Shown: positions 28,825 to 38,452 of the stretch, one piece after another | How the letters are laid out: each line of letters opens with the position of its first letter | How positions within the stretch are numbered: the first letter of the stretch is position 1 | Assembly: GCF_002090175.1 (NCBI RefSeq) | Contig: NZ_BBRN01000005.1 | Span: 372,001 to 436,000, forward strand | From: Demequina sp. NBRC 110057 | GTDB taxonomy: Bacteria > Actinomycetota > Actinomycetes > Actinomycetales > Demequinaceae | Direction: 5' to 3' | DNA: 64,000 bases | Made by a program: the position numbers and the translations under genes | Notes under the pieces: generated by a model | Seen by the model: only the letters and a program-made list of their open reading frames with translations | What the model was told of the DNA's origin: nothing | The model's database searches: none

Positions 28825-29568
28825 TTACTTCTTGCCCTGGTTGGCGACCGCCTGGATCGCGGCAGCAGCGGCGTCCGCGTCGAGGTAGGTGCCGCCGGCC
28901 TTGACCGGCTTCAGGGTCTCCTCATCCAACTCGTAGACGAGCGGGATGCCCGTGGGAACGTTGACGCCCACGATGTCGTCGTCGGCGATGCCGTCGAGGT
29001 GCTTGATGATGGCGCGCAGCGAGTTGCCGTGCGCGGCCACGAGGACGGTCTTGCCGGCCTTCAGGTCGGGCACGATCTCACCCTCCCAGTAGGGAAGCGC
29101 GCGCTCGAGGACGTCCTTCAGGCACTCGGTCTGCGGGACCGGCTCGCCCGCGTAGCGGGGGTCGCCGTCCTGGCCGAACTTGTTGTCGGCCGAGATGACG
29201 GGCGGCGGCACGTCGTACGAGCGACGCCACGTCATGAACTGCTCCTCGCCGAACTGCTCGAGGGTCTCGGCCTTGTTCTTGCCCTGCAGGTCGCCGTAGT
29301 GACGCTCGTTGAGACGCCAGTCACGCTTCACGGGGATCCAGTGGCGGTCGGCCGAGTCGAGCGCGAGGTTCGCGGTCATGATCGCGCGGCGCAGCAGCGA
29401 GGTGTGCACCACGTCGGGAAGGAAGCCCTCGGCCTTGAGCAGCTCGCCGCCGCGCTTGGCCTCGCCCCAACCCTTCTCGTTGAGCTCGACGTCCACCCAG
29501 CCGGTGAACAGGTTCTTGGAGTTCCAGTCGCTCTCGCCGTGGCGGAGCAGGATCAGTGTGTACGTCAT
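28825..29568 (-). CDS. gpmA: 2,3-bisphosphoglycerate-dependent phosphoglycerate mutase
   Basis: A 247-residue glycolytic enzyme interconverting 3- and 2-phosphoglycerate. [10 protein letters not shown] holds the catalytic phospho-His; [12 protein letters not shown], the acid region NERHYG, and [15 protein letters not shown] with the second His are present. Full family length. The ATG has TACGCT six bases upstream and no Shine-Dalgarno (leaderless). Confidence 0.97.
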   Translation of the reverse strand: MTYTLILLRHGESDWNSKNLFTGWVDVELNEKGWGEAKRGGELLKAEGFLPDVVHTSLLRRAIMTANLALDSADRHWIPVKRDWRLNERHYGDLQGKNKAETLEQFGEEQFMTWRRSYDVPPPVISADNKFGQDGDPRYAGEPVPQTECLKDVLERALPYWEGEIVPDLKAGKTVLVAAHGNSLRAIIKHLDGIADDDIVGVNVPTGIPLVYELDEETLKPVKAGGTYLDADAAAAAIQAVANQGKK

Positions 29569-29616
29569 GGTTTCAGCGTAGCGCCGATGCGCCTGGCACG
29601 AGCCGGGACCGAGGGC

Positions 29617-30612
29617 TCAGGCGGGCAGGATCTCGTCGAGCAGCGCGCGCACCCTGGCGTCGATGTCGGCGACGATGTCATCGAGGCCCGCCGCGGACGC
29701 GAGAGCCGGATCACCGACCTTCCAATCCTCGTAGCGCTTGCCCGGGTACACGGGGCACACGTCTCCGCAGCCCATCGTGATGACGACGTCAGACGCCCGC
29801 ACCGCATCGTCGGTCAACGGCTTGGGGAAGGCTGCCTCTCCCGCGCCCATCGCATCGAGGCGTGCCCGCACGGAGTCGTGGACGTCGGCTGCCGGCATCG
29901 AGCCGGCGGAGCGCACCACCACCGCATCGCCCGCGTACTGATGCACCAACGCGGCGGCGAGTTGCGAGCGCCCGGCGTTCTGCACGCACACGAACAGCAC
30001 CTGTGGCGGGTGCGCGCCCGCGGGGGCATCGGCCTTGCGAAGGTCGGCCAGGCGCTGGTGTGCGAAACGGCGCGTGAGTGGCACGAGGTGCTGGCGGATG
30101 GTCGCGCGTCGAGCGAGGGAAGCGTAGGACTCCCGCACCACCCGTTCGACGGCCCGCTCCCCCAGGTCGGGGAACAATCCCGCGAGGCGTCCTGTCACTT
30201 CACCGAGCGCACGGTCGACGCTCTCGAGCTCGAGATCTGGCCTGGGCTCCTGCGGTGCGCTCGCCGGCACCACGGTCTCCAGCAGCGCGCGTACGGCCGG
30301 CACGAACGCGGGTGCGATGCGGTAATAGATCCACGTGCCGCGCCGCTCGGAGGTGACAAGCCCCACATCTCGCAGGGTCTTGAGGTGGTGAGAAACCGTG
30401 GGTCCGCTCACCTCTGCGAGTTCGGAGACGTCGCACACGCATGCCTCGCCGCCCGGAGCGGAGGCGATGAGGGCCAACATGCGCAGCCGCAGCGGATCCG
30501 CGACCGCCTTGAGGAGTACGGCGGCGCGCTGCGCGAGCGCGGGGTCGACGGTGTGTGCCTCGAGGGCAGTTCTCACACAACTGTCGTGCTCGGGGTGGGT
30601 GGCGGTGGCCAT
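29617..30612 (-). CDS. ArsR repressor / helical domain / ArsC arsenate reductase fusion
   Basis: A 331-residue three-part protein. Residues 25-115 are an ArsR/SmtB winged helix with the arsenite-type site CVCD (Cys58, Cys60) at the start of the recognition region and SHHLKTLRDVGLV. Residues about 130-195 are a three-helix dimerisation domain (DUF3562-like). Residues 204-331 are a low-molecular-weight-phosphatase-fold arsenate reductase with CVQNAGRSQ (Cys209), MGCGDVCPVYPG and a DWKVGDPA loop. It would sense arsenite and reduce arsenate, probably with mycothiol. No exporter gene is adjacent. AGGAGAG precedes the ATG. Confidence 0.88.
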   Translation of the reverse strand: MATATHPEHDSCVRTALEAHTVDPALAQRAAVLLKAVADPLRLRMLALIASAPGGEACVCDVSELAEVSGPTVSHHLKTLRDVGLVTSERRGTWIYYRIAPAFVPAVRALLETVVPASAPQEPRPDLELESVDRALGEVTGRLAGLFPDLGERAVERVVRESYASLARRATIRQHLVPLTRRFAHQRLADLRKADAPAGAHPPQVLFVCVQNAGRSQLAAALVHQYAGDAVVVRSAGSMPAADVHDSVRARLDAMGAGEAAFPKPLTDDAVRASDVVITMGCGDVCPVYPGKRYEDWKVGDPALASAAGLDDIVADIDARVRALLDEILPA

Positions 30613-30623
30613 GACACACTCTC

Positions 30624-30665
30624 CTTATTTCGATCTATGTCTATTTAGACATAGATCGAAATAAG
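30624..30665 (-). promoter_or_regulatory. Perfect 42-bp palindrome, ArsR operator
   Basis: Two exact 20-bp arms (each containing TCGATCTATGTCTA) flank a 2-bp centre, ending 11 bp upstream of the arsR-arsC start and touching its Shine-Dalgarno. It is strikingly AT-rich for this genome. Binding by the encoded ArsR domain would block transcription; the RNA could also fold into a hairpin. Confidence 0.88.
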
Positions 30666-30686
30666 GCGCAAGGGCGGAGCGGCATT

Positions 30687-31754
30687 CTACGCCGGCATCA
30701 CGAACGCGGGGCTCGGCAGCGGGGCCGATGCGAAGGGCAGCTCCTGCACCAGGCCCACCTCGGGCTCGGGCGCGAGGCCCAGGACATCGGCGAGCGCGTA
30801 GGTGCGCACCTCGTGCCCGCGCTCGCAGCCCACGTGGAGGCGGTCGCCGATGACGGCGAAGTGGCGCGGCCAGTGGCCGGCGTCGAAGGAGCCGCGGTAG
30901 CGCGCCTCGCCCTCGGGCGACAGGTCGTGGACCGCGATGACGTCGGCGCCGCGCACCCCGACCAGCAGCGCCTCGCCGCCGTCGTGCTCCACGTGCAGGA
31001 TGCCGGACGAGTCGCGGGCCTCCGCCGAGCGGGCCTCCGCTGTCGTCGCGGGGATCTGCGCGATGAGGTCCGCCTCACCCGCCGCATGGTCCCACCGCAG
31101 CGTCAGCACCGACGTCGACAGTTCGCCGAGCACGTAGATGAGTTCGCCGCGCACCGCGAGGTGACGCGGCCCGGTGCCGGGGGGAAGCGTGGCGGCGATG
31201 CCCTCGTCGTCCAGCAGCCCGTCGGGCCGGATCGCGTAGCGGCGCAGCTCGTCGGTACCGAGGTCGCACACCAGCAGGTGGCGGCGGCCGGGCGCGTACG
31301 CCACGAAGTGGGCGTGCGAGGCATCCTGACGCGCCACGTTCGGGCCCGTGCCCGCATGCGCGAACGACTGTGCGGGGGCGTCGTCCTCGAAGAGCCCGTC
31401 CTCGCCCAGGCGGATGACCGCGAGCTCCGACGACACGTAGTGGGCGACGTACAGCGTGAGCGCTCCCCCGGCGAGCAGCGCGTGGCACGCCGATGCTCCA
31501 CTCGTGGGAAGCGACGCGGCGATCACCGGGGCGTCCGGGTCGCTCACGTCGATCGCGTGGATGACCGAGGCATCGGCCTCCGAGACCGCATAGACGAGCG
31601 GCAGGCTGGGGTGCGCGACGAGCCACGAGGGCGCGTCCATCGCGAGGGCGAGCCTGGCGTCATCGGGGGTCTGGGTCCACAGCCCCTCGCCGGTACCGGT
31701 GGGGGTGCCGAGGCCGGCCTCGGGGTAGGTGCCCCACCACAGTCGTGCGGTCAT
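30687..31754 (-). CDS. Beta-propeller lactonase family protein
   Basis: A 355-residue protein of the seven-bladed lactonase family (6-phosphogluconolactonase YbhE type): GTYPEAGLGTPTGTGEGL at the N-terminus, repeated blade motifs (HPSLPLVYAVSE, GTGPRHLAVRGELIYVLGEL) and HWPRHFAV. It may hydrolyse 6-phosphogluconolactone, but family members vary in substrate. No pentose-phosphate genes are nearby. GGAG precedes the ATG. Confidence 0.8.
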   Translation of the reverse strand: MTARLWWGTYPEAGLGTPTGTGEGLWTQTPDDARLALAMDAPSWLVAHPSLPLVYAVSEADASVIHAIDVSDPDAPVIAASLPTSGASACHALLAGGALTLYVAHYVSSELAVIRLGEDGLFEDDAPAQSFAHAGTGPNVARQDASHAHFVAYAPGRRHLLVCDLGTDELRRYAIRPDGLLDDEGIAATLPPGTGPRHLAVRGELIYVLGELSTSVLTLRWDHAAGEADLIAQIPATTAEARSAEARDSSGILHVEHDGGEALLVGVRGADVIAVHDLSPEGEARYRGSFDAGHWPRHFAVIGDRLHVGCERGHEVRTYALADVLGLAPEPEVGLVQELPFASAPLPSPAFVMPA

Positions 31755-31779
31755 CGAGTGCTCCGTTGATCAAGCACGC

Positions 31780-31808
31780 GGCCCCGCCCCGAAGACCGGG
31801 GCGGGGCC
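31780..31808 (-). terminator. Terminator of lsr2
   Basis: A perfect 12-bp stem (GGCCCCGCCCCG and its complement) around AAGAC, 16 nt past the lsr2 stop. Confidence 0.88.
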
Positions 31809-31824
31809 GAGTGAGGTGAATCTT

Positions 31825-32151
31825 TCAGTTGGCCGCGGCGTAGGCGTCGCGGATCTCGGTCGAGATGCGTCCGCGCTCCGAGATGTCGAAGCCGTTGTCC
31901 TTGGCCCAGGCGCGGATCTTCGCGGTGTCGCCGGCCTTGCGGGGAGAACCCGCACGGGCTGCGGTGCCGCGACGGGCCGACACCTTGCGAGCGACGGACG
32001 TCCACGGCTCGAATGCGGAACGCATTTCCTTGGCGTGATCGCCGGAAAGGTCGACCTCATAGGAAACGCCATCAAGCGAGAAGCTGACCGTCTCGCTGGC
32101 CTCGCCGCCGTCGATATCGTCGACGAGTACGACCTTGACCCTCTGTGCCAT
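31825..32151 (-). CDS. lsr2: Nucleoid-associated protein Lsr2
   Basis: A 108-residue protein: an N-terminal dimerisation domain (VKVVLVDDIDGGEASETVSF) and a C-terminal AT-groove-binding domain (IRAWAKDNGFDISERGRIS) with the RGR hook. Lsr2 bridges DNA and silences AT-rich genes. AAGGA precedes ATG 32151. The 152 bp upstream are noticeably AT-rich, which would suit autoregulation. Confidence 0.96.
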   Translation of the reverse strand: MAQRVKVVLVDDIDGGEASETVSFSLDGVSYEVDLSGDHAKEMRSAFEPWTSVARKVSARRGTAARAGSPRKAGDTAKIRAWAKDNGFDISERGRISTEIRDAYAAAN

Positions 32152-32303
32152 TCGCAATCCTTTTCTATGGAAGGTTTGCCAAGCGTCACATAACGGACAT
32201 CCTCGCGTCAACTATTCCACGCAAGAAAAAGCGACATCAAATGAGGCTGGTCTTCGCCAATGGGGCCGTCGAGGGAAAATATCGCGATAAGCGCCGCGTA
32301 TTC

Positions 32304-32489
32304 TCAGCGCTGGGAATCGACGGTCGGTGATGCGTCCCCAGCCGCCGCGGCATCGGCCGCATCCTCGCGAGCGAGCGCCTGACGCTCGTTGCGGTCCGCC
32401 CGCACCACGGCGCGCATGGCGAACCAAAACAGCAGCCCCACGCCGATCGACGGGATGATGCCGACCGCGACCGCCTGCCACGTGGACAT
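32304..32489 (-). CDS. Small single-pass membrane protein
   Basis: A 61-residue protein with one membrane segment (AVAVGIIPSIGVGLLFWFAM) and a charged Ala/Asp-rich cytoplasmic tail. Function unknown. ATG 32489 lies 1 nt after the lysS stop with GAGG at 9 nt, so it is translationally coupled to lysS. A GTG at 32498 is an alternative. Confidence 0.7.
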   Translation of the reverse strand: MSTWQAVAVGIIPSIGVGLLFWFAMRAVVRADRNERQALAREDAADAAAAGDASPTVDSQR

Positions 32490-32490
32490 G

Positions 32491-33993
32491 TCAGACACCC
32501 TCGGGCTTCACGAGCGGGAAGGTGATGGTCTCGCGGATGCCGAGGCCGGTGAGAGCCATCAGCAAGCGGTCGATGCCCATACCCATGCCGCCCGACGGCG
32601 GCATCGCGTACTCCATGGCCGTAAGGAAGTCCTCATCGAGGACCATCGCCTCGTCGTCGCCCTGCGCGGCCATGCGGGCCTGCTGCTCGAAGCGTTCGCG
32701 CTGGATGACGGGGTCAACGAGCTCCGAGTAGGCCGTGCCGAGCTCGAAGCCGCGCACGTACAGGTCCCACTTCTCGACGACGCCCGCGACCGAGCGGTGA
32801 TCACGCGTGAGCGGGCTCGTCTCGACGGGGAAGTCGCGCACGAAGGTGGGGGCGTGGAGCTTGTCGCCCCAGTAGTGCTCCCACAGCTCCTCGACAAGCT
32901 TGCCGTGGTTGATGCGCTTGGGATCCACCGACACCTCGACGGCGTCGCACCACTTCTGGAGCTGCTCGACCGAGGTCTCCGGGGTGACCTCCTCGCCCAG
33001 CGCCTCGGACAGCGAGCCATACATGCTGAGCTCGGCCCAGTCGCCGCCCAGGTCGTACTCGGTGCCATCCGCGAGCGTGACGACGGTGCCGCCGAACACG
33101 TCATTCGCGGCGCCCTGAATGATGTCCTTCGTGAGCGTGGCCATGGTGTTGTAATCGCCGTAGGCCTCGTAAGCCTCGATCATCGCGAATTCCGGCGAGT
33201 GCGAGGAATCGGCACCCTCATTACGGAAGTTGCGGTTGATCTCGAAGACCTTTTCCACGCCTCCGACCACCGCACGCTTGAGGAACAGTTCCGGGGCGAT
33301 ACGCATGTAAAGGTCGATGTCATACGCATTCATGTGCGTAATGAAAGGACGCGCGGCGGCGCCGCCGGGCTGCGTCTGCAGCATCGGCGTCTCGATCTCG
33401 ATGAATCCCCGCGAATGCAGGCTCTCGCGCAGCGACCGCATCACGCCCGCGCGGTGACGGACGGTGTCACGCGCGAGAGGGCGGGCGATGAGGTCCACGT
33501 AGCGCTGGCGCACACGGGACTCCTCGGACAGCTCCTTGTGCAGCACCGGCAGCGGGCGCAGCGCCTTCGCGGCGATGGCCCACTCGGACGCGAACACCGA
33601 CACCTCGCCGCGGCGCGACTTGATGGCGCGGCCCTTGGCGAACAGGTGGTCGCCCAGGTCGACATCGGCCTTGAAGGCGGCAAGCGAGTCCTCGCCCACC
33701 TCGGCAAGGCTCAGCATGATCTGCAGGCGCTCGCCGGCGCCATCCTGGATGGAGGCGAAGCACAGCTTGCCCGTGTTGCGCACGAACACCACGCGGCCGG
33801 CGACGGCGACGACGTCCTCGGTCTCCTGGCCGTCCTCGAGGTCGGCATAGGTGGCCTTCACGTCGGCGATCTCGTGGGTGCGCCCCACGGACACCGGGTA
33901 CGCCTGCCCGCCCTCGGCGATCAGGCGATCGCGCTTGGCGCGGCGAACCTTCATCTGCTCGGGGAGGTCGTCGGCAACGGGGGCGTCAGTCAC
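32491..33993 (-). CDS. lysS: Lysyl-tRNA synthetase (class II)
   Basis: About 500 residues: an N-terminal OB anticodon domain and a class II catalytic core with motif 1 ([20 protein letters not shown]), motif 2 ([19 protein letters not shown]) and motif 3 ([15 protein letters not shown]). It charges tRNA-Lys. GTG 33993 has GAGGG at 10 nt; GTG 34002 is nearly adjacent to that signal and less likely. It lies downstream of nadC and element A2. Confidence 0.95.
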   Translation of the reverse strand: MTDAPVADDLPEQMKVRRAKRDRLIAEGGQAYPVSVGRTHEIADVKATYADLEDGQETEDVVAVAGRVVFVRNTGKLCFASIQDGAGERLQIMLSLAEVGEDSLAAFKADVDLGDHLFAKGRAIKSRRGEVSVFASEWAIAAKALRPLPVLHKELSEESRVRQRYVDLIARPLARDTVRHRAGVMRSLRESLHSRGFIEIETPMLQTQPGGAAARPFITHMNAYDIDLYMRIAPELFLKRAVVGGVEKVFEINRNFRNEGADSSHSPEFAMIEAYEAYGDYNTMATLTKDIIQGAANDVFGGTVVTLADGTEYDLGGDWAELSMYGSLSEALGEEVTPETSVEQLQKWCDAVEVSVDPKRINHGKLVEELWEHYWGDKLHAPTFVRDFPVETSPLTRDHRSVAGVVEKWDLYVRGFELGTAYSELVDPVIQRERFEQQARMAAQGDDEAMVLDEDFLTAMEYAMPPSGGMGMGIDRLLMALTGLGIRETITFPLVKPEGV

Positions 33994-34056
33994 GTCAGTC
34001 ACGCCCTCTAGGTTACCGGCGCGCGAGTGGGACCCGCGTGCGCACTCCTCGCCCCT

Positions 34057-34148
34057 CACTTTGAACCGGAACGGGACCCGACACGCCGGGGTCGCCACCG
34101 CATCGGCCGACTGGACCCGGCGTGGCGCGGCGAAACTGGTTCAGATTG
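34057..34148 (-). repeat. Family A palindromic element, copy A2 (92 nt)
   Basis: The left arm is CACTTTGAACCGG and the right arm AACTGGTTCAGATTG, with CCCGACACGCCGG inside and GCATCGGCC at the centre. It starts 68 nt past the nadC stop, between nadC and lysS. Confidence 0.9.
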
Positions 34149-34216
34149 TCGGGAGGGAAGGCGAGGTGGGGGTGGGACGCGGGCCGATGCGGGGGCCCAG
34201 TCGGGCTCCGACCGGC

Positions 34217-35146
34217 TCAGTCGAGGTCGAGCGCCAGGTCGATGATGGGGCTCGAGTGCGTGAGCGCGCCCACCGACATGAAGTCCACGCCGGTCTCGCC
34301 CACCGCGCGGGCCGTCGCGAGAGTGAGCCCGCCGGTGGCCTCGAGGCGGATGGGGCCGGCCTCGTCCTCGAGCCCGCGGATGACCTCGACGAGCGCGCGC
34401 AGCGGCTCGACGGCGACGTTGTCGAGCATGAGGAACCTGGCGCCGGCGGCGATGGCCTCGCGCGCCTGGTCCTCGTTCTCGACCTCGACCTGGACGGGAA
34501 CCTGCGGGAACCGGCGGCCGATGGCCTCGACGGCCGCCGTGATGGAGCCGGCCGCGACGATGTGGTTGTCCTTGACCATGGCACAGTCGAACAGGCCGAA
34601 GCGCTTGTTGATGCCGCCGCCCATGCGCACCGCGTACTTCTGCAGCTCGCGCAGGCCGGGGGTGGTCTTGCGGGTGTCGAGGACGCGCGCGCCGGTGCCG
34701 TCGAGCACATCGACCCACAGGCGGGTGTGCGTCGCGACGCCGGTGGCGCGCGACAGGAAGTTGAGGATGGTGCGCTCGGCGATGAGGACCGCGTGGCCGG
34801 GGCCCTCGATGGTCGCGACGGCAGTGCCGGCCGTGAGGTGGTCGCCGTCGGCGGCGTGAAGCTCGACGCTCGGGTGGGGAAGGCTGAGCCGCTCGGCGAC
34901 CTGGATGAGGGTCTCCTTGATGACCGGAGCGCCCGCGAGGACGCCCTCGGTGCGCATGACGATGCGGCCCGAGACGCGGTCGGTCGCGGCGATGGTCGCC
35001 TGCGTGGTGACGTCGCGGCCCGGCTCGTCGCCCAGGTCCTCGTCGAGCGCCTGCGCCACGGCGCCTGCCAGCCAGGAGGCGCTCAGGGGACGCGTCTGGT
35101 CACGGTCCTCGGGGTGCACGATGCCGTCCATGTCTTCGCGATTCAC
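34217..35146 (-). CDS. nadC: Nicotinate-nucleotide pyrophosphorylase (quinolinate phosphoribosyltransferase)
   Basis: A 309-residue enzyme making nicotinate mononucleotide from quinolinate and PRPP. Conserved blocks include EDLGDEPGRDVTT, ERTILNFLSRATGVAT, DTRKTTPGLRELQKYAV and MVKDNHI, plus LEATGGL near the C-terminus. GTG 35146 has TACGCT seven bases upstream and no Shine-Dalgarno. It is next to nadB; no nadA is in the window. Confidence 0.95.
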   Translation of the reverse strand: MNREDMDGIVHPEDRDQTRPLSASWLAGAVAQALDEDLGDEPGRDVTTQATIAATDRVSGRIVMRTEGVLAGAPVIKETLIQVAERLSLPHPSVELHAADGDHLTAGTAVATIEGPGHAVLIAERTILNFLSRATGVATHTRLWVDVLDGTGARVLDTRKTTPGLRELQKYAVRMGGGINKRFGLFDCAMVKDNHIVAAGSITAAVEAIGRRFPQVPVQVEVENEDQAREAIAAGARFLMLDNVAVEPLRALVEVIRGLEDEAGPIRLEATGGLTLATARAVGETGVDFMSVGALTHSSPIIDLALDLD

Positions 35147-35199
35147 GGCGACTAGCGTAGCCGCGGCCGGGCGCGCGGTGCGCCCCCGGAGGTCCTAGG

Positions 35200-36891
35200 T
35201 CACAGCGCGAGGGGCGCTCGCAGCACCTGCAGGTCACCGTCCGGGTCGAGGTGCGTGGCGAGGCGGACGCGCCAGCGGGCATCGTCCGACTCGGGGAAGT
35301 CGGTGCGCAGGTGGCCGCCGCGGGTCTCCTCGCGCGCGGCGGCGGCCGCTACGAGGGCCGATGCGCTGGCGAGCACGTTCGACGTCTCCCATTCGGCGAT
35401 CTGGGGCTGGCCGGCCGGCACGCCGTCGTGGTGGAAGCGGCCGCGGATCGCGGCGAGCTTCTCCCCCGCCCGCGCCAGCCCGGCGCCGTCGCGCACGGGA
35501 CCCGCGCCGCGGTGCGCGAGGGACTGAATCTGCGGCCGCATCGTGGCGGGTACCAGGGCCGACGGGCCCGGACGGTCCACGGGCTCACGCTGAGTGACCG
35601 TGCCATCGGCCACCGTCGAGGCGGCATCGGCGGCCGCCCTCGCGCCGAAGACGAGCCCCTCAAGCAGGCTGTTGGAGGCAAGGCGGTTGGCGCCGTGCAC
35701 GCCGGTGCAGGCCGCCTCGCCGATCGCGTAGAGCCCCTGCTGGGTGGTGCGGCCGCGCAGGTCGGTGAGGATGCCGCCCGAGTGATAGTGCTGGGCTGGC
35801 GCCACCGGGATGAGGTCGTGGGCCATGTCGATGCCGCGCTCCGCGAGCCGCTCCCAGATGGTGGGGAAACGGTCCCTGAGGTAGCCCGAACCCAGGTGGC
35901 GGCAGTCGAGGAAGACGTTCTCGCTTCCCTCCTCCTCCATCATGGCGACGATCCCCTTGGAGACCACGTCGCGCGGGGCAAGCTCGGCCATCTCGTGGCG
36001 CGCGACCATGAAGCGCTCGCCGGCGCCGTTGAGCAAATAGGCGCCCTCGCCGCGCACAGCCTCGGAGATGAGGGGCTGCTGGCCGCGGGCGCCGGCGCCC
36101 TGCCACAGGACGGTGGGGTGGAACTGGACGAACTCGATGTCGGCGACAGCGGCGCCCGCGCGCAGGGCGCTGGCCAGGCCGTCTCCGGTGGAGCTTGCCG
36201 GGTTAGTCGAGGAGCGGAACACCTGGCCGATGCCGCCGGTCGCCATGATCACGGACTTCGCCAGGGCGGCGCCGACCCCGTCGCGCGAGCCCTCGCCGAT
36301 GATGTGCAGCGTGACGCCGCACACCGGGCCCGGGCGGCCGTCGCCGTCGGGCGCGGCGGTGAGGAGGTCCACCACCATCGCGTGCTCGATGACCTCGATA
36401 CCGGGGTCGTTGCGCACCGCCTCGAGCTGCGCGATGAGGGCGCGGGAGATCTCCGCACCCGTCGCGTCGCCGCCCGCGTGGGCGATCCTGTCGCGGTGGT
36501 GGCCGCCCTCGCGCGAGAGGGTGATGCCGCCGTCGGGGCCGGTGTCGAAGTGGGCGCCGCGGGCCACGAGGTCGCGCACGCGGTCCGGACCCTCGGTGAC
36601 GAGGGTGCGCACCGCATCGGGCGAACACAGGCCGGCGCCGGCGACGAGGGTGTCCTCGAGGTGCTCGTCGGGGGTGTCCTCCGGGTCGAGCGCCGCGGCG
36701 ATGCCGCCCTGCGCCCACACCGTCGAGCCCGAGCTCAGCACGCCCTTGGTGACCACCAGGACGCGGTCCACTTTGGTGCGCAACTCGAGGGCGGCGGTGA
36801 GGCCGGCGATGCCCGAGCCCACCACGATCACGTCCGCGGTGATGGTCCAACCCGGCGCGGGCGCGGCGAGGTGACGCACAAAGGAGGTCAT
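35200..36891 (-). CDS. nadB: L-aspartate oxidase
   Basis: A 563-residue FAD enzyme that oxidises aspartate to iminoaspartate for quinolinate synthesis. The FAD fingerprint VVGSGIAGLTAALEL, WAQGGIAAA, HFDTGPDGGITLSREGGH, QFHPT and the later GEAACTGVHGANRLASNSL are present, as is the helical C-terminal domain. The ATG has TAGGTT six bases upstream (leaderless). Confidence 0.95.
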   Translation of the reverse strand: MTSFVRHLAAPAPGWTITADVIVVGSGIAGLTAALELRTKVDRVLVVTKGVLSSGSTVWAQGGIAAALDPEDTPDEHLEDTLVAGAGLCSPDAVRTLVTEGPDRVRDLVARGAHFDTGPDGGITLSREGGHHRDRIAHAGGDATGAEISRALIAQLEAVRNDPGIEVIEHAMVVDLLTAAPDGDGRPGPVCGVTLHIIGEGSRDGVGAALAKSVIMATGGIGQVFRSSTNPASSTGDGLASALRAGAAVADIEFVQFHPTVLWQGAGARGQQPLISEAVRGEGAYLLNGAGERFMVARHEMAELAPRDVVSKGIVAMMEEEGSENVFLDCRHLGSGYLRDRFPTIWERLAERGIDMAHDLIPVAPAQHYHSGGILTDLRGRTTQQGLYAIGEAACTGVHGANRLASNSLLEGLVFGARAAADAASTVADGTVTQREPVDRPGPSALVPATMRPQIQSLAHRGAGPVRDGAGLARAGEKLAAIRGRFHHDGVPAGQPQIAEWETSNVLASASALVAAAAAREETRGGHLRTDFPESDDARWRVRLATHLDPDGDLQVLRAPLAL

Positions 36892-36919
36892 GGCCCCAAC
36901 CTAGCGGCGCGCTCCCCCA

Positions 36920-37011
36920 CCGTTTGAACCGCTGCGGGAGCCGACACGCCGAGCCAGCCCGCGCATCGGCCGTCCGCAGCGGCGTGTCGCGGCGCGGACT
37001 GGTTCACAGTG
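36920..37011 (-). repeat. Family A palindromic element, copy A3 (92 nt)
   Basis: The arms are CCGTTTGAACC and GACTGGTTCACAGTG, with CCGACACGCC/GGCGTGTCGCGG inside and GCATCGGCC at the centre. It begins 7 nt past the panD stop. Confidence 0.9.
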
Positions 37012-37018
37012 AGGACGG

Positions 37019-37480
37019 TCAGTGCTTGAAGGCGCCCCAGCCCTCTTCGCGGAAACCGTGGATCGGCACGCCCGAGCGCTCGAGTCCCGAGCCTTCGGGC
37101 ACCGTGCCGGGGTCGTCGCACTCGGACACGATGCGGTTGTCGCCGTCCACGAACACCACGTGGGGCTCGAACGTGCGCGCCTCCGCGTCGGACAGCATCC
37201 CGTACGCGATGACGATGATGAGGTCGCCCGGGTTGACCAGGTGCGCGGCGGCGCCGTTGATGCAGATCTCGCCGCCGTCGGCCTCGCCGGGGATCGCGTA
37301 GGTGGTGAGGCGGGCGCCGTTGGTGACGTCGACGACGTCGACCTGCTGGCCGGGCAGGAGGTCGGCATGCTCCATCAGGGTGGCGTCGATGGTGATCGAG
37401 CCCACGTAGTGCAGGTCAGCCTGGGTCACGGTGGCCCGGTGGATCTTCGAGATCATCATGGGGCGCTGCAGCGAGGTCAT
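37019..37480 (-). CDS. panD: Aspartate 1-decarboxylase
   Basis: A 153-residue pyruvoyl enzyme making beta-alanine for pantothenate. The self-cleavage site YVGSITID (Gly-Ser) and the downstream [19 protein letters not shown] and [10 protein letters not shown] blocks are intact. ATG 37480 overlaps the panC stop (ATGA), so the two are coupled. Confidence 0.95.
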   Translation of the reverse strand: MTSLQRPMMISKIHRATVTQADLHYVGSITIDATLMEHADLLPGQQVDVVDVTNGARLTTYAIPGEADGGEICINGAAAHLVNPGDLIIVIAYGMLSDAEARTFEPHVVFVDGDNRIVSECDDPGTVPEGSGLERSGVPIHGFREEGWGAFKH

Positions 37481-38340
37481 CGCCAGTCTCCTTCCGCGCT
37501 CGGGGAGCCGATGCGCGTGGTCACGTTGTCGATGAGGCGGGTGGCGCCGACGCGGGCGGCGACGGCGATCACGACCTCTCCACGGTAGTCGCCCTCGAGC
37601 TCGCTCGCGTCCGCCGGGTTCAGCGCCGCGAAGTAGTCGAGGCCGATGCCGTCGTCGCCATCGAGGATGGCTCGCCCGGCCGCGATGACGGCGGGCAGGG
37701 GCTGGCCGGCTTCGGCGGCGTCGCGAGCAGCGAACAGGGCGCGGCTGAGGCCGAGCGAGGTGTGCCGCTCCTCGGGGCTGAGAAAGACGTTACGGCTCGA
37801 GCGCGCGAGGCCGTCGTCGTCGCGGACGGTCGCCGCGGTCGCGATCTCCACAGGGAAGTTCAGGTCGCGTACCAGGGCGTTCACGGCGATGACCTGCTGG
37901 GCGTCCTTGGCGCCGAACACCGCGACGTCGGGCGCGGTCAGGTGCAGCAGCTTGGCCACGACGGTCACGACACCGTCGAAGTGACCAGGGCGCGCGGCAC
38001 CCTCGAGCACCCGGCCGATGACGCCGGCGCTCACCGTCGCTGTCGGCTCCCCCGCGGGGTACATCTCTGCCTCGCTGGGCGCGAAGACGGCGTCGACGCC
38101 GAACGGCTCCAGCAGGGCGAGGTCGGCCTCGAGCGTGCGGGGGTAGCGGTCGTAGTCGGCCTGCTCGTCGAACTGCAGGGGGTTGACGAAGATGGTGACG
38201 ACCACCTGGTCGCCCAGCTCGCGAGCGCGGCGAATCAGCGACAGGTGGCCCTCGTGGAGCGCGCCCATCGTCATCACCACCGCGCGGCGCCGGCCGCGCG
38301 GGAGGGCGGCCAGCTCGGCCGCGGTCCTGGTCAGGATCAT
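37477..38340 (-). CDS. panC: Pantothenate synthetase
   Basis: A 287-residue ligase joining pantoate and beta-alanine with ATP. It has [20 protein letters not shown] (the HIGH-like site), [29 protein letters not shown] and RSSRNVFLS. Together with panD it forms the last steps of pantothenate synthesis; panB is not in the window. Confidence 0.96.
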   Translation of the reverse strand: MILTRTAAELAALPRGRRRAVVMTMGALHEGHLSLIRRARELGDQVVVTIFVNPLQFDEQADYDRYPRTLEADLALLEPFGVDAVFAPSEAEMYPAGEPTATVSAGVIGRVLEGAARPGHFDGVVTVVAKLLHLTAPDVAVFGAKDAQQVIAVNALVRDLNFPVEIATAATVRDDDGLARSSRNVFLSPEERHTSLGLSRALFAARDAAEAGQPLPAVIAAGRAILDGDDGIGLDYFAALNPADASELEGDYRGEVVIAVAARVGATRLIDNVTTRIGSPSAEGDWR

Positions 38341-38385
38341 GCGTCCATTGTCCCGCGCCCGCCGGGCGTATCCCGACGCCCCTCA

Positions 38386-38431
38386 AGGGGGTCAGTGCCG
38401 GGATCGGGGCTGATTCCGGCACGAGCCTCCT
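38386..38431. repeat. Family C 46-nt hairpin, copy C2
   Basis: AGTGCCGGGATC...GATTCCGGCAC pairs imperfectly inside outer arms AGGGGGTCAGTGCC and GGCACGAGCCTCCT. It is the same length as 28649-28694 and begins 21 nt past the DUF2520 stop, so it may also be that gene's terminator. Confidence 0.5.
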
Positions 38432-38452
38432 TCCAGCGCGGGGAAGGAGGCC

